From: Proteobacteria bacterium HN_bin10
GTDB lineage: Bacteria > Pseudomonadota > Alphaproteobacteria > Caulobacterales > Aquidulcibacteraceae
Length of the DNA: 22,290 nucleotides
Direction: 5' to 3'
Assembly: GCA_002083515.1 (NCBI GenBank)
Contig: LWDN01000036.1
Span: 361 to 22,650 of the forward strand
The position numbers were made by a program, and so were the translations under genes. Below are positions 7,889-15,629 of this stretch, in pieces. A model generated the notes under the pieces. It was not told the DNA's origin and made no database searches. It saw nothing but the letters and a program-made list of their open reading frames with translations. Numbering within the stretch: position 1 is the stretch's first letter; the number at the start of each line of letters is the position of its first letter.

Positions 7889-8620
7889 CTACGATGCAGA
7901 AGCCGCGATCGCCGCCGCCGGATCAAGGCGCACGCCCGGACCCATGGTCGTCGACAGCGCCACCTTCTTCACGAAGGTCCCCTTGGCGCCGGCGGGCTTC
8001 GCCTTAGCGACAGCGTCCACGAACGCTTTGGCGTTCTGCAGGATCTGCTCTTCGCTGAAGCTCGCCTTGCCGATGCCGGCGTGAATGATGCCGGCCTTCT
8101 CGACCCGGAACTCGACCGCGCCGCCCTTGGCGTCGGAGACGGCCTTTTTCACATCCATGGTGACGGTGCCGACCTTCGGGTTCGGCATCAGGCCGCGGGG
8201 GCCCAGCACCTTACCGAGACGGCCGACGAGCGCCATCATGTCCGGCGTCGCGATAAGGCGGTCGAAATCGATCTTGCCGCCATTGACGACCTCGAACAGG
8301 TCCTCGGCGCCGACAATATCGGCGCCCGCCGCCTTGGCCTCTTCAGCCTTCGGCCCGCGCGCGAACACCGCCACGCGCGCCGAGCGGCCGGTGCCGTTCG
8401 GCAGCGAGCAGACGCCGCGCACTTGCTGGTCGGGATATTTCGGATCGACGCCCAGATTCATCGCGATCTCGACGGTTTCGTCGAACTTCGCATTGGCGCG
8501 GGCTTTGATCAGCTTCACCGCTTCGTCGAGCGTGTGCAGCTTGCGCGGGTCGATGCCGGCGTGGCTCTTGGCCATGCGCTTGGTGAAGCCCGGCGTTTTC
8601 TTTTTGGGAGCTTGAGCCAT
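7889..8620 (-). CDS. rplA: 50S ribosomal protein L1
   Basis: L1 (243 residues) forms the mobile L1 stalk of the large subunit, which helps release the E-site tRNA, and in many bacteria represses its own operon by binding the rplK leader. Family blocks are KFDETVEIAMNLGVDPKYPD, QQVRGVCSLPNGTGRSARVA, VGRLGKVLGPRGLMPNPKVG (the L1 signature) and VEFRVEKAGIIHAGIGKASF. The Lys/Thr-rich first fifteen residues are a modest extension. It starts 4 bp after the rplK stop and is followed by a strong terminator. Confidence 0.98.
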   Translation of the reverse strand: MAQAPKKKTPGFTKRMAKSHAGIDPRKLHTLDEAVKLIKARANAKFDETVEIAMNLGVDPKYPDQQVRGVCSLPNGTGRSARVAVFARGPKAEEAKAAGADIVGAEDLFEVVNGGKIDFDRLIATPDMMALVGRLGKVLGPRGLMPNPKVGTVTMDVKKAVSDAKGGAVEFRVEKAGIIHAGIGKASFSEEQILQNAKAFVDAVAKAKPAGAKGTFVKKVALSTTMGPGVRLDPAAAIAASAS

Positions 8621-8624
8621 CTGA

Positions 8625-9071
8625 TTAACCCACCACTTCCACGCCCATCGAGCGGGCGGTGCCGGCGATCATTTTCGCGGCCTGGTCCAAATCAGCGGCG
8701 TTCAGATCCTTCTGCTTCGCCTTCGCGATTTCCTTGCATTGCGCCATGGTGATCTTGCCGACCACATCGACGCCCGGCTTCTTCGAGCCCGAGCCCGGCT
8801 TCTTCGCCGTCGCCAGCTTCGCCGCCTTCTTGATCAGGAACGACGCCGGCGGCGTCTTGATCTCGAAAGTGAAGCTCTTGTCCTGATAATAGGTGATGAT
8901 CACCGGGCACGGATCGCCCTTGTTCATGTCCTGCGTGCGGGCGTTGAAGCCCTTGCAGAATTCCATGATGTTCAGACCGCGCTGACCGAGCGCGGGACCG
9001 ATGGGAGGTGACGGGTTGGCAGCGCCAGCCGGCACCTGGAGCTTGATCTGCCCCAGTACCTTCTTAGCCAT
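8625..9071 (-). CDS. rplK: 50S ribosomal protein L11
   Basis: L11 (148 residues) builds the GTPase-associated centre with 23S rRNA and is needed for RelA activation by stalled ribosomes. The N-terminal domain has QVPAGAANPSPPIGPALGQR and GLNIMEFCKGFNART. The C-terminal RNA-binding domain contains VVGKITMAQCKEIAKAKQKD and ends MIAGTARSMGVEVVG. Length and motifs are standard. It is the first gene of the rplKA pair; secE and nusG, often found upstream, are not in this window, where a small membrane-protein gene and IS debris precede it instead. Confidence 0.98.
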   Translation of the reverse strand: MAKKVLGQIKLQVPAGAANPSPPIGPALGQRGLNIMEFCKGFNARTQDMNKGDPCPVIITYYQDKSFTFEIKTPPASFLIKKAAKLATAKKPGSGSKKPGVDVVGKITMAQCKEIAKAKQKDLNAADLDQAAKMIAGTARSMGVEVVG

Positions 9072-9140
9072 GTTGGCCTCTCGCTTAACGCCGGACGATC
9101 GCTAAACCGCCCGACCTGAGTGGGTGCGTGGTCCGGGTGC

Positions 9141-9172
9141 TAAGCCCCCTCCCACGCGGGAAGCGGGGCTTA
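9141..9172. other. Hairpin between the 57-residue gene and rplK
   Basis: TAAGCCCC (9141-9148) pairs with GGGGCTTA (9165-9172), with an inner TCCC/GGGA stem and an ACGC loop. It lies 22 bp past the stop of the small membrane-protein gene and about 70 bp before rplK. There is no U-tract on the minus strand, so it may be a 3'-end stabiliser, a weak terminator, or part of the rplK leader where L1 would bind. I cannot decide between these. Confidence 0.5.
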
Positions 9173-9194
9173 TAAGGGCGGGTTTCCTACTTGG

Positions 9195-9368
9195 CTAGTG
9201 GCCAAACAGGGCGCCGAGGAGCCCCGCGATGGCCGCCATCACCGTCACCCAGAGCCCGCCGACGAAGCGCCCGAGTCCACCCGCGAACAGCAGCGGGGCC
9301 AGCAGGACTACGAGCAGCGCCGTCGCGCCAAGCGCCCACATCCGGCGACGATGAGGTGGCGCGGCCAT
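9195..9368 (-). CDS. Small two-helix membrane protein (57 residues)
   Basis: This reading frame runs from ATG 9368 to TAG 9195-9197. A basic N-terminus (MAAPPHRRRM) precedes two hydrophobic segments, WALGATALLVVLLAPLLFAG and LWVTVMAAIAGLLGALFGH, joined by a short GLGRFVGG turn. The positive-inside rule puts both ends in the cytoplasm. I know no family for it. It lies upstream of rplK on the same strand, with inverted repeats 20-89 bp ahead of its start that may be regulatory. The strong hydrophobic patterning favours a real gene over chance. Confidence 0.55.
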   Translation of the reverse strand: MAAPPHRRRMWALGATALLVVLLAPLLFAGGLGRFVGGLWVTVMAAIAGLLGALFGH

Positions 9369-9387
9369 GGATCCAACCTAACACACC

Positions 9388-9457
9388 GGGTGACACACAC
9401 GCACCGAAGAAGCCGCGCCAGGTCCGCGCGAGCTACAGGGGTGCGTGTGTGTCACCC
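9388..9457. repeat. 18-bp perfect inverted repeat with a 34-bp spacer
   Basis: GGGTGACACACACGCACC at 9388-9405 recurs as its exact reverse complement at 9440-9457. Each copy is itself partly palindromic (GGTG-N9-CACC). Centre-to-centre spacing is 52 bp, about five helical turns, which suits cooperative protein binding; as RNA it would form a long hairpin. It lies between the small membrane-protein gene and the truncated IS110 transposase and slightly overlaps the end of the latter frame. It could be an operator, an insertion target, or a mobile repeat of this genome. Confidence 0.75.
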
Positions 9458-10288
9458 CTCAGACCGCCGGCGCCCTCGCCGGCACGGCGTCGGTGATCGA
9501 CGTCTGGAGCGCGCGGCCCCTGCCGCGCCTTCCTTATGGATCGCCGGCATGATAGCGCGCCCCAATGTGCGCCCGCTCTGGTTTGCCTGCGGAGCGACCC
9601 CGGCGAGCGCTGCGATCTGGTGGCGATTGAGCGCGCCCAGTTCGGGCAATTCGGCGATCAATTCGGCGGCGATGATGGGGCCAACGCCAGGAATTGAAGT
9701 GAGGATCGCCGCGCGTTCCGCGGCGGCTGGCTCTGCGGCGATGGCGCCAAGCAAGCGGCTCTCGATGCGCTTTTGTTGGGCTTTGAGCAGCGCAATGGTC
9801 TCCTTGATGCTGGCGAGCGCGGCAGGTTCGAAAGCCTGTTGCTGACGGCGCTTTTCGTCGGCGATGAGTTCCCCGAGTTGGCGCCGGCGCGCGCTCAGGC
9901 CCTTGATTTCCAGTTGCTTTGCGCTTGGCGCGGGCCGGGCCTCTTCGCTCATGACCAGAGCGAAGCGCGCAATCAGGCTGGCGTCCAGCCGGTCGGTCTT
10001 GGCGTGCTTGCCTTCGGCGGCGCGGAACGCTTTGACCCTGGCTGGATTGACCACGCGCGGTGCGTGCCCGGCCGCGATCAGGGCCGCGACTGCGCCCCAT
10101 GTCATCGTACCTGTGGCTTCGAGCACGATCTTGAGCGGGTCCTTCGTCAGCCTGGCGAGCCAGGCGATCAGGCGCTTGAAACCGCCTTCATTGTTGTCGA
10201 ACCGCCGATGCACGCCGCTCGGGAGCGCACACACGTCAAGCGCCGCTTTTGACACGTCGATGCCCACGGCCAATCCTGTCGTCATCAT
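9452..10288 (-). mobile_element. IS110-family transposase (DEDD), C-terminally truncated remnant
   Basis: IS110-family recombinases move elements with a DEDD (RuvC-like) domain and a serine-bearing Tnp domain, guided by a bridge RNA. From the likely start at 10288 (MMTTGLAVGIDVSK), the acidic residues are all present in GIDVSK, IVLEATGTM and AKTDRLDASL. The C-terminal domain starts normally (SIPGVGPIIAAELIAELPEL, then QIAALAGVAPQANQSGRTLG, with the presumed catalytic Ser), but similarity ends near 9560. The remaining 30-odd residues are unrelated, and about 60-70 expected residues are missing. The open frame extends upstream to 10372 without family resemblance. It is most likely inactive. It is divergent to the second transposase at 10690. 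Confidence 0.88.
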
Positions 10289-10427
10289 TTCCGCCCCTGT
10301 CATCGGGCGCACGCTTCGTCCCGCGCGGCCCATGCGTTTGTCCGGACGAGGATTAGAGACGGGCGCTTGCAAGCCGGCATACGGCCGCGTCAGAAGACGG
10401 ACCCGCGGTCCAGAGCAATGCGCCCGC

Positions 10428-10516
10428 CATCATCTTGGCGCAGATGATGCGAACCTTAAACCACTGACAGGCGGTCCATATTTTTCCCAATACGTGGATA
10501 GGCGCCCCCGCTATCC
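10428..10516. other. Two hairpins in the spacer between the IS110 transposases
   Basis: CATCATCT (10428-10435) and AGATGATG (10442-10449) form a perfect 8-bp stem with a 6-nt loop. GGATAG (10496-10501) and CTATCC (10511-10516) form a perfect 6-bp stem with a 9-nt loop. They lie in the 5' non-coding side of both divergent transposase genes. They may belong to a non-coding RNA of the minus-strand element or mark old IS ends; no coding frame there is convincing. Confidence 0.45.
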
Positions 10517-10544
10517 CCCTTGTTTCTCTGATTTCTGGCATTGA

Positions 10545-10689
10545 AGGGTCGGCGGACGAGGGCCCGGATCCCCCTTGGTGGAGAACCGTCGATTAGCGTG
10601 GGTCTCGTCCGCCTTCCTCGCGTTCAACCTGAACAGTTGCCAGGGGAGTCGCTCACAACGACCGCCCCGTATGACAAGGACAGGCCTCC
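10545..10689 (+). ncRNA. Candidate relic bridge RNA of the plus-strand IS110-family element
   Basis: The 145 bp before the plus-strand transposase have no convincing reading frame. GGCGGACGAG (10551-10560) pairs perfectly with CTCGTCCGCC (10604-10613), enclosing 43 nt that could form a loop-bearing stem. In IS110-group elements the bridge RNA is encoded in the non-coding segment between the left end and the transposase and folds into stems with target-binding and donor-binding loops. Position, length and structure fit; the guide pairing cannot be verified here. Since the transposase is decayed, any such RNA is probably a relic. Confidence 0.35.
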
Positions 10690-11586
10690 ATGACCTTGCA
10701 GCAAAACGTCTTCGGCGTCGCTGTCGCCAAGGACTGGATCGACGTGTGCGATCCTTCCGGCCGTCTCCGGCGCATTGAAAGCACCCAGCGCGCGCTCAAG
10801 GCCTTTGCCAAGAGCGCCAAGCCTGCGCTCATCGTATTCGAAGCCTCCGGCGGCTACGACCGGATGCTCATCACAGCGCTTGAAGACGCAGGCGTCGCCT
10901 ACGCCCGCGTCAATCCGCGCCATGCACGCGAGTTCGCGCGCGCCACCGGCCGCCTAGCCAAGACCGATCGTGTCGACGCCCGCGTGCTGGCGCAAATGGG
11001 CGCGGCGGCATTGAAACTCGAACCGACCCCGCCCATCGAACCCGAGCGGCGCCGGCTCGCCGAACTCGTGGGGCGTCGCGACGATCTTGTCGCTATGCGC
11101 GTCGCCGAGCGCCTCGCGCAGACACATGACAGCCTCCTGCGCCGTGAGATCAGCGCCGCTATCGCGGCGATCATCCGACGCCTCACCCGAATTGAAGACG
11201 AAATCGTCAATCATCTGCGCGCCCATGATCGGCTGCGCCGTCTCGATCGACGCTTGCAGTCGGCGCCTGGAATAGGTCCCGCCAGCGCCCTCGTCGCTCG
11301 TTGCCCGAACTCGGACGCCTTGATCGCCGCGCTATCGCGGCCCTCGTCGGCTTGGCGCCGCATACCTGCGATTCAGGACGCTTCCAAGGCCCGCGCCGCA
11401 TCTGGGGAGGACGCGCCGACGTACGACGCGTCCGCTACCTCGCCGCCTTCGTCGCCAGCCGGTGCGATCCAGACCTGAAGGCTAGTCCGCTAACGCCTCA
11501 CCACCAGCATCGCCCGACGCCTGCTTGTGTCTCTCAACGCGGCCGTCCGCGAAGACCGCGACTATCAACGCAGGACAGCTTGCTGA
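10690..11586 (+). pseudogene. IS110-family transposase, decayed (frameshifts and a lost catalytic Asp)
   Basis: A second, different IS110-type transposase starts at ATG 10690. The first catalytic Asp is replaced by Ala11 (GVAVAKDWIDV; GCT at 10720-10722, where the family has GxDVAK). Glu51 (VFEASGGYDR) and Asp92/Asp95 (KTDRVDARVL) remain. A one-base deletion near 11300 shifts the frame: SAPGIGPASALVA continues as LPELGRLDRRAIAALVGLAP and GGRADVRRVRYLAAFVASRC. After about 11480 the frame is lost again, with loss of sequence. The C-terminus IARRLLVSLNAAVREDRDYQ resumes in a third frame from 11509 and stops at 11584-11586. It is an inactive fossil. Confidence 0.9.
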
Positions 11587-11628
11587 GACAGTTGCTATCT
11601 TGGGTTTCGAGCAAGCACGGCCGCCCCG

Positions 11629-12654
11629 TCAGTCCAGCAGCGCGCAACCTTCGCCCACCAGCGGCCGGGCCAAGCGCTCCGGCAAACGGCGGCTAGCCGG
11701 CGCCTGCGCCACCCAAGCGCGCGCCTCTTCGAGCTCGGCGGCGAGTTCAGCTTTCAACTTCGCGCGCCGCGCCACACGCTGGGCGTTGTCGAACTGATGG
11801 CGTGGATCTTTCGAATAGCGCTGGAACAGGTCGCTCGCTGCGATCGCCGCAACGGTCTCGGCGCTTTGCGACTGGCCGAACAGGTCGAACGCCGCCGCGA
11901 TCGCGGCTTGCGGATCTTCAAACAAGGCTTCGGCGCTGAGGCTTCTCGCGCCGGAATAGTCGCCAAGCGCCTTGTCGTAGAGCAGCACTTGCGCCAGCCA
12001 GAGGCGCGCGGCGGCCACAGCGACGCTTTCCTCGCCGGCGCGCACGCCAGTGACCGCCTCGATCCCCGGCGCCAACTCGTTCGACACGTGTTGAACCCAC
12101 GTGCGGTGCATGGGCGAACGCAGGATGGCGAGCAGATAATCTTCGAGCCCGTAGTGCAGGAAGATCGCCGGCTGATCAGACTGCGGCGCCATCAACGCCG
12201 GGATCATGAAATTCACCGGTACGTTGGCCTTCACGATCACCGGCCCGGCTGGATTGTAGCGGCGCGCGAGCAGCGTGCGGATCAGACGGACGTTGCGTTC
12301 ATAGTCGGGACCCGGGCGGTTCGCCGCTTCAACGCCGAGCTGACGCAACGCATAGGGCTCGCGCAGGACGAGATTCTCTTGCTTCAGTTCGAGCGCCCTC
12401 GCCAACAGGGTTGAGCCACAATGGGCGATGTGGAAGATATAAGAGATGCGGCCAGGCTCAGGCGCGGCCGGCAATCCGTCCAGGAGCGCGGCGCGCGGCG
12501 TTCTCTTGTGGTCCATGCTCTTGGCCGCGATGCGGCGATCGAGGAATATCGACCGCGCGTATGCGTCGCGATCCATTTCAAACATCACCGCGTCAGCCTG
12601 GTCGAACGACTGCAGGTATTGGTCGGGGCTCTTGAGAATAGACTGCAGATTCAT
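11629..12654 (-). CDS. Sulfotransferase-like P-loop protein
   Basis: This 341-residue protein has the 5'-phosphosulfate-binding P-loop FHIAHCGSTLLARALE at residues 74-89, the usual sign of PAPS-dependent sulfotransferases. Upstream are ADAVMFEMDRDAYARSIFLD and SMDHKRTPRAALLDG. The middle holds VIVKANVPVNFMIPALMAP and AIFLHYGLEDYLLAILRSPM, roughly where the 3'-phosphate site lies. The C-terminal third is helical and charged (KLKAELAAELEEARAWVAQA). It is divergently transcribed from a TauD-like dioxygenase with about 60 bp between starts. This suggests a shared promoter region and linked sulfonate or natural-product chemistry, but the substrate is unknown. Confidence 0.8.
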   Translation of the reverse strand: MNLQSILKSPDQYLQSFDQADAVMFEMDRDAYARSIFLDRRIAAKSMDHKRTPRAALLDGLPAAPEPGRISYIFHIAHCGSTLLARALELKQENLVLREPYALRQLGVEAANRPGPDYERNVRLIRTLLARRYNPAGPVIVKANVPVNFMIPALMAPQSDQPAIFLHYGLEDYLLAILRSPMHRTWVQHVSNELAPGIEAVTGVRAGEESVAVAAARLWLAQVLLYDKALGDYSGARSLSAEALFEDPQAAIAAAFDLFGQSQSAETVAAIAASDLFQRYSKDPRHQFDNAQRVARRAKLKAELAAELEEARAWVAQAPASRRLPERLARPLVGEGCALLD

Positions 12655-12714
12655 GTGCTACCTTAAGTCACCGCCCAGTCTGGCGCCATCGTGCTAGCAT
12701 CGATTGACCGGCCA

Positions 12715-13665
12715 ATGGCTACTTTACTTCCCCCTAAACAGGCGACTCCTTACGCCACCTTCGCCGCACAGGGCGAGGCCCTGAATACCATTTCCTGCGG
12801 CGAACTTATCGATGCCTATAAGCGCCACGGCGCCATCCTGCTTCGCGGTTTCAGTGTCGATCTCGACGCCTTCCGCAACCTCACGCAGCGCCTGTGCGCC
12901 GGCGCGGTCTTCAACGAAAGCCCAGGTCGCGAGGTGATTGACGCCGAGCGCAACATCCAGACGGTCAATCTCGGCCATCAGGCGTTCCCGCTGCATCCGG
13001 AACTCTCGCGCGAGCCATGGAAGCCGGACATCTGCTTCTTCTGGTGCATGCGGCCGCCGAGCGCGGGCGGAGAAACCACTGTGTGCGACGGCGTCGAGAT
13101 CGTGCGCAGGATGCCGCCTCAGCTCCGCGATGCGTTTGCCTCGCGCAACCTGCGCTACCGGCAATTGGCGACGGCGGCTGAATGCGCGTTTTGGCTGGGC
13201 GCAGCCGAGCCTGACGATGCGGCGTTGGCCAATCCGCCGCCACACTGCCCTTATGGATTTGAGCGCGCCAACGGCAAAGTGCATCGTTTCTTCTTCGCCC
13301 CCGCCCTACACAAACCGATGTTCAGCGACGAACCGGCCTTCGGTAACTTCTTGCTATTCGCCCGCTACATGAACGGAATTCGCGTGTTCCCGACCTTCGA
13401 AGACGGCGAACTCGTTTCCGATACGCTACTCGATCAGGTGAAGACGGTGAGCGACGCCATCGAAACGCCGGTCGCGTGGCAGACCGGCGATATCGTGATC
13501 CTCGACAACACCCGCTTCATGCACGGCCGCCGGGCCATCGCCAATGTCGAGGAACGCCGCATCGCCACCTATTTCGGCTACGTGCGCTTCGCTGAAGTGA
13601 GCGCCCGCGAGCGCCAGTTCCCCTGGCGCAACGCCTCCTTCCGCCCGCCTATCCTCAGCAGCTAG
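12715..13665 (+). CDS. TauD/TfdA-family 2-oxoglutarate/Fe(II) dioxygenase
   Basis: This is a 316-residue enzyme if started at ATG 12715; a GTG at 12691 would add eight residues. The family hydroxylates substrates such as taurine, herbicides or amino-acid derivatives using Fe(II), oxygen and 2-oxoglutarate. The iron ligands are visible as His-x-Glu in FPLHPELSREPW and the distal His in ILDNTRFMHGRR. An Arg twelve residues later (EERRIATYFGY) fits 2-oxoglutarate binding. RHGAILLRGF and PPSAGGETTVCDG are further family blocks. It lies opposite the sulfotransferase gene. TauD itself would act on taurine; divergence and context suggest a different substrate. Confidence 0.88.
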   Translation: MATLLPPKQATPYATFAAQGEALNTISCGELIDAYKRHGAILLRGFSVDLDAFRNLTQRLCAGAVFNESPGREVIDAERNIQTVNLGHQAFPLHPELSREPWKPDICFFWCMRPPSAGGETTVCDGVEIVRRMPPQLRDAFASRNLRYRQLATAAECAFWLGAAEPDDAALANPPPHCPYGFERANGKVHRFFFAPALHKPMFSDEPAFGNFLLFARYMNGIRVFPTFEDGELVSDTLLDQVKTVSDAIETPVAWQTGDIVILDNTRFMHGRRAIANVEERRIATYFGYVRFAEVSARERQFPWRNASFRPPILSS

Positions 13666-13666
13666 T

Positions 13667-13858
13667 CTAGGAGTACCCCAGACGCTCCGCCCACTGGTCC
13701 AAGAGCGGCAGCACCGGCGCGAGTTGCGCTTCGTAGCGCTTCCAGCGGCCGACAGAGCGATCGTAGATCGGTTCGACCACTTGCCGGGCCGATGGCGTGT
13801 TGATGTTGCGCTTCAGCGCGGCTTCGCGCGGCGACAGCATCGCGGGCTCGAATTCGAG
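13667..13858 (-). pseudogene. C-terminal remnant of a second sulfotransferase
   Basis: The minus-strand frame reads LEFEPAMLSPREAALKRNIN, then TPSARQVVEPIYDRSVGRWK and RYEAQLAPVLPLLDQWAERL, ending GYS at TAG 13669. This closely follows the C-terminal end of the TPR/sulfotransferase family ('TPS..QV..PIY..S.GRW..Y...L.P'). A stop codon lies immediately upstream (13859-13861) and no P-loop is present, so only the last 63 codons survive. The stop is 2 bp past the convergent dioxygenase stop. An ATG at 13840 could make a 57-residue peptide, but a pseudogene fragment is likelier. Confidence 0.7.
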
Positions 13859-14193
13859 CTATTTCGGCGCCTCAGGCCTGCCGCCTGGCAGAACGACAGA
13901 CCTGACGGACCCAAAAATCGATAGGCGATGGCGATGCTAACCACCCACGGACTGATTTCGACGGAGTTCGGTCGCGTTGATGCCCCTCTGATGGAGACGG
14001 CGGTCCCGATCCAAATCCGGCGCAGAATCGGAATTAACGCCCCAGTGCTCGTCCAGCCACAGTCGAACCCCCTGCCTGTAGCGCACATCAGTGGGCGCAA
14101 CGCGCGCCACGCCGGCTAAAGTCGCAGCAATGTTCGATCTCAGCGCTTGACGCTCGACGCTCCGCTTCGGTTCAACAGAGCCGAGGTGGACGA
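13859..14193. other. Gene-poor stretch, probably decayed sequence plus promoter region
   Basis: No convincing gene is visible. A minus-strand frame around 13972-14114 (VRYRQGVRLWLDEHWGVNS and onward) has a protein-like look but no start or recognisable family, and may be degraded upstream sequence of the sulfotransferase remnant. Other short frames look like chance. The last 60 bases should hold the promoter of the TIR-like/Sel1 gene, whose ribosome-binding site (GAGGTGG) precedes ATG 14194. Confidence 0.5.
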
Positions 14194-15618
14194 ATGACGG
14201 AGGTGTTCATTGCGGCGGCGCCCGATGCGGATACGCAGGCGGGCGGGCTCGCGCAGGCGCTGAAGTCGCTGGGCTTCGATGCAGGCGCGGGCGCGCCGGC
14301 CGAAGCGGAGATCGCCAAAATCGTCGAAGACGCGAAATGCGTCATTGGCCTGTGGTCGCACGGCGCGCCGACGCCGGAACTGGCCATGCTGGCGGCGCTG
14401 GCGCATGAGCGCAAGAAGCTGGTCAGCGCCGAATTGTTGACCGATGCGACCCCGGCCCCGTTCCGCAGCGCCCCGCGCGTCGATCTGGCGCTGCGCGACC
14501 GTACCGCCTTCAAGACCCGCTTTCAGTCGCTCGTTGTCGAGATCGACAAGCTCTCGCCGACCAAAGCCAATGTCGCGGCGCTGCCGAGCGTGCTCGCCGC
14601 CGCGCGCGCCACCCTGATCAAGCGCCGTGAAACCTCTGGCGAGCGGCAGCTGAAGACGCTGGGCGTGTTCGCCGCAGCGGTAGCGGTGCTGTTCGCCGTC
14701 GGCTTTGGCGCCGGGCGGGTGATCAACATGGCGCGCTCGGGCGAGTTGCGGTTTTCAACGCCGCCGGCTCAGGCGGCGGCCACAAGCGCCACCGCGCCGG
14801 CGGCGCCCGAACTGACAGCCGCCGCCCTCGAACGAACGCCGTGGCGCGAACTGGCGGCGCGGATCGATGAGGCAGCCGCCGAGCGGATCAAATCAGCCGC
14901 CGCCGCCGGCGCCGCCGATTCCCAGGCTTTGGCGTGTCTTGGCCACATGGCCGGCGCGCCCGGCTTCCTGCCGAGCCCGACGGCGGCGCGCGAAGAGTGC
15001 GACGCGGCATCGGCCCAAGCCAACGCCGCCGGACTCTACCTCTCCTGGCAGCTGCGCCGCACCGCGCCCCATGCCGGGCTCGACGAAGCCACCGCTTTGG
15101 CGCGGCTGCGCCAGGCCGCCGATGCCGGGTTCTCCGCGGCCCAGATCGACTACGCGGCGACGCTCCCCGGCGACCGCGCCTCACAGGCCGAAGCAGGCCG
15201 GCTGTGGCTGGCGGCGGCGGAGCGCGGCGACCCGCGGGCGCAATTCTTCTATGCCCGCTGGCTGCGCGACAGCGTCGCCGGCCCGCGCGATCCCACCGCG
15301 GCTATCCCCTTCCTGGAGCGCGCGGCGGAGGCAAACCAGGCCGACGCGCTGCACATGCTAGCAACCCTCTATCGCGACGGCATCGGCGCGCCGCGTAATG
15401 AGGCGCTGGCGAAGTCATTGTATGACCGCGCCGCCCGGCAGAACCACGCCGCGTCGATGTTCAATTTGGCCGACATGCTGCGCGCCGGTTCGCCGCAGGA
15501 GCGCGCACGCGCCACCGAACTCTACCGCCAGCTTGCCTGCATGACCGACGAACATCAGATCCAGCCGCGCGCGGTTCAGAGGTTGCGCGCATTGCAGGAG
15601 ACATTCGCCTGCCGCTAA
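14194..15618 (+). CDS. TIR-like domain / transmembrane / Sel1-repeat protein
   Basis: This 474-residue protein has three parts. Residues 1-118 resemble a divergent TIR-like fold: a beta-strand start (TEVFIAAAPDADTQAGGLAQ), a helix-strand unit (IVEDAKCVIGLWS), then GAPTPELAMLAALAHERKKL, where Glu62 sits about where TIR NADases have their catalytic Glu. A single membrane helix follows at about 155-175 (TLGVFAAAVAVLFAVGFGAG), then an Ala/Pro linker. Residues 290-460 hold Sel1-type repeats (AEAGRLWLAAAERGDPRAQF, AIPFLERAAEANQADALHML, EALAKSLYDRAARQNHAASM). With a cytoplasmic TIR-like end the repeats would lie in the periplasm. It ends 11 bp before the pseudouridine synthase. The TIR-like assignment is by eye; function unknown. 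Confidence 0.7.
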   Translation: MTEVFIAAAPDADTQAGGLAQALKSLGFDAGAGAPAEAEIAKIVEDAKCVIGLWSHGAPTPELAMLAALAHERKKLVSAELLTDATPAPFRSAPRVDLALRDRTAFKTRFQSLVVEIDKLSPTKANVAALPSVLAAARATLIKRRETSGERQLKTLGVFAAAVAVLFAVGFGAGRVINMARSGELRFSTPPAQAAATSATAPAAPELTAAALERTPWRELAARIDEAAAERIKSAAAAGAADSQALACLGHMAGAPGFLPSPTAAREECDAASAQANAAGLYLSWQLRRTAPHAGLDEATALARLRQAADAGFSAAQIDYAATLPGDRASQAEAGRLWLAAAERGDPRAQFFYARWLRDSVAGPRDPTAAIPFLERAAEANQADALHMLATLYRDGIGAPRNEALAKSLYDRAARQNHAASMFNLADMLRAGSPQERARATELYRQLACMTDEHQIQPRAVQRLRALQETFACR

Positions 15619-15629
15619 CAAGCGGGGCA

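Noticed and set aside
10289..10372. 28-codon N-terminal extension of the minus-strand transposase
   Set aside because: IS110 transposases begin shortly before GIDVSK, and the extension is low-complexity basic sequence.
13813..14100. Minus-strand 95-codon frame
   Set aside because: It has no family resemblance and overlaps the sulfotransferase remnant in a different frame; a chance frame in decayed DNA is likelier.
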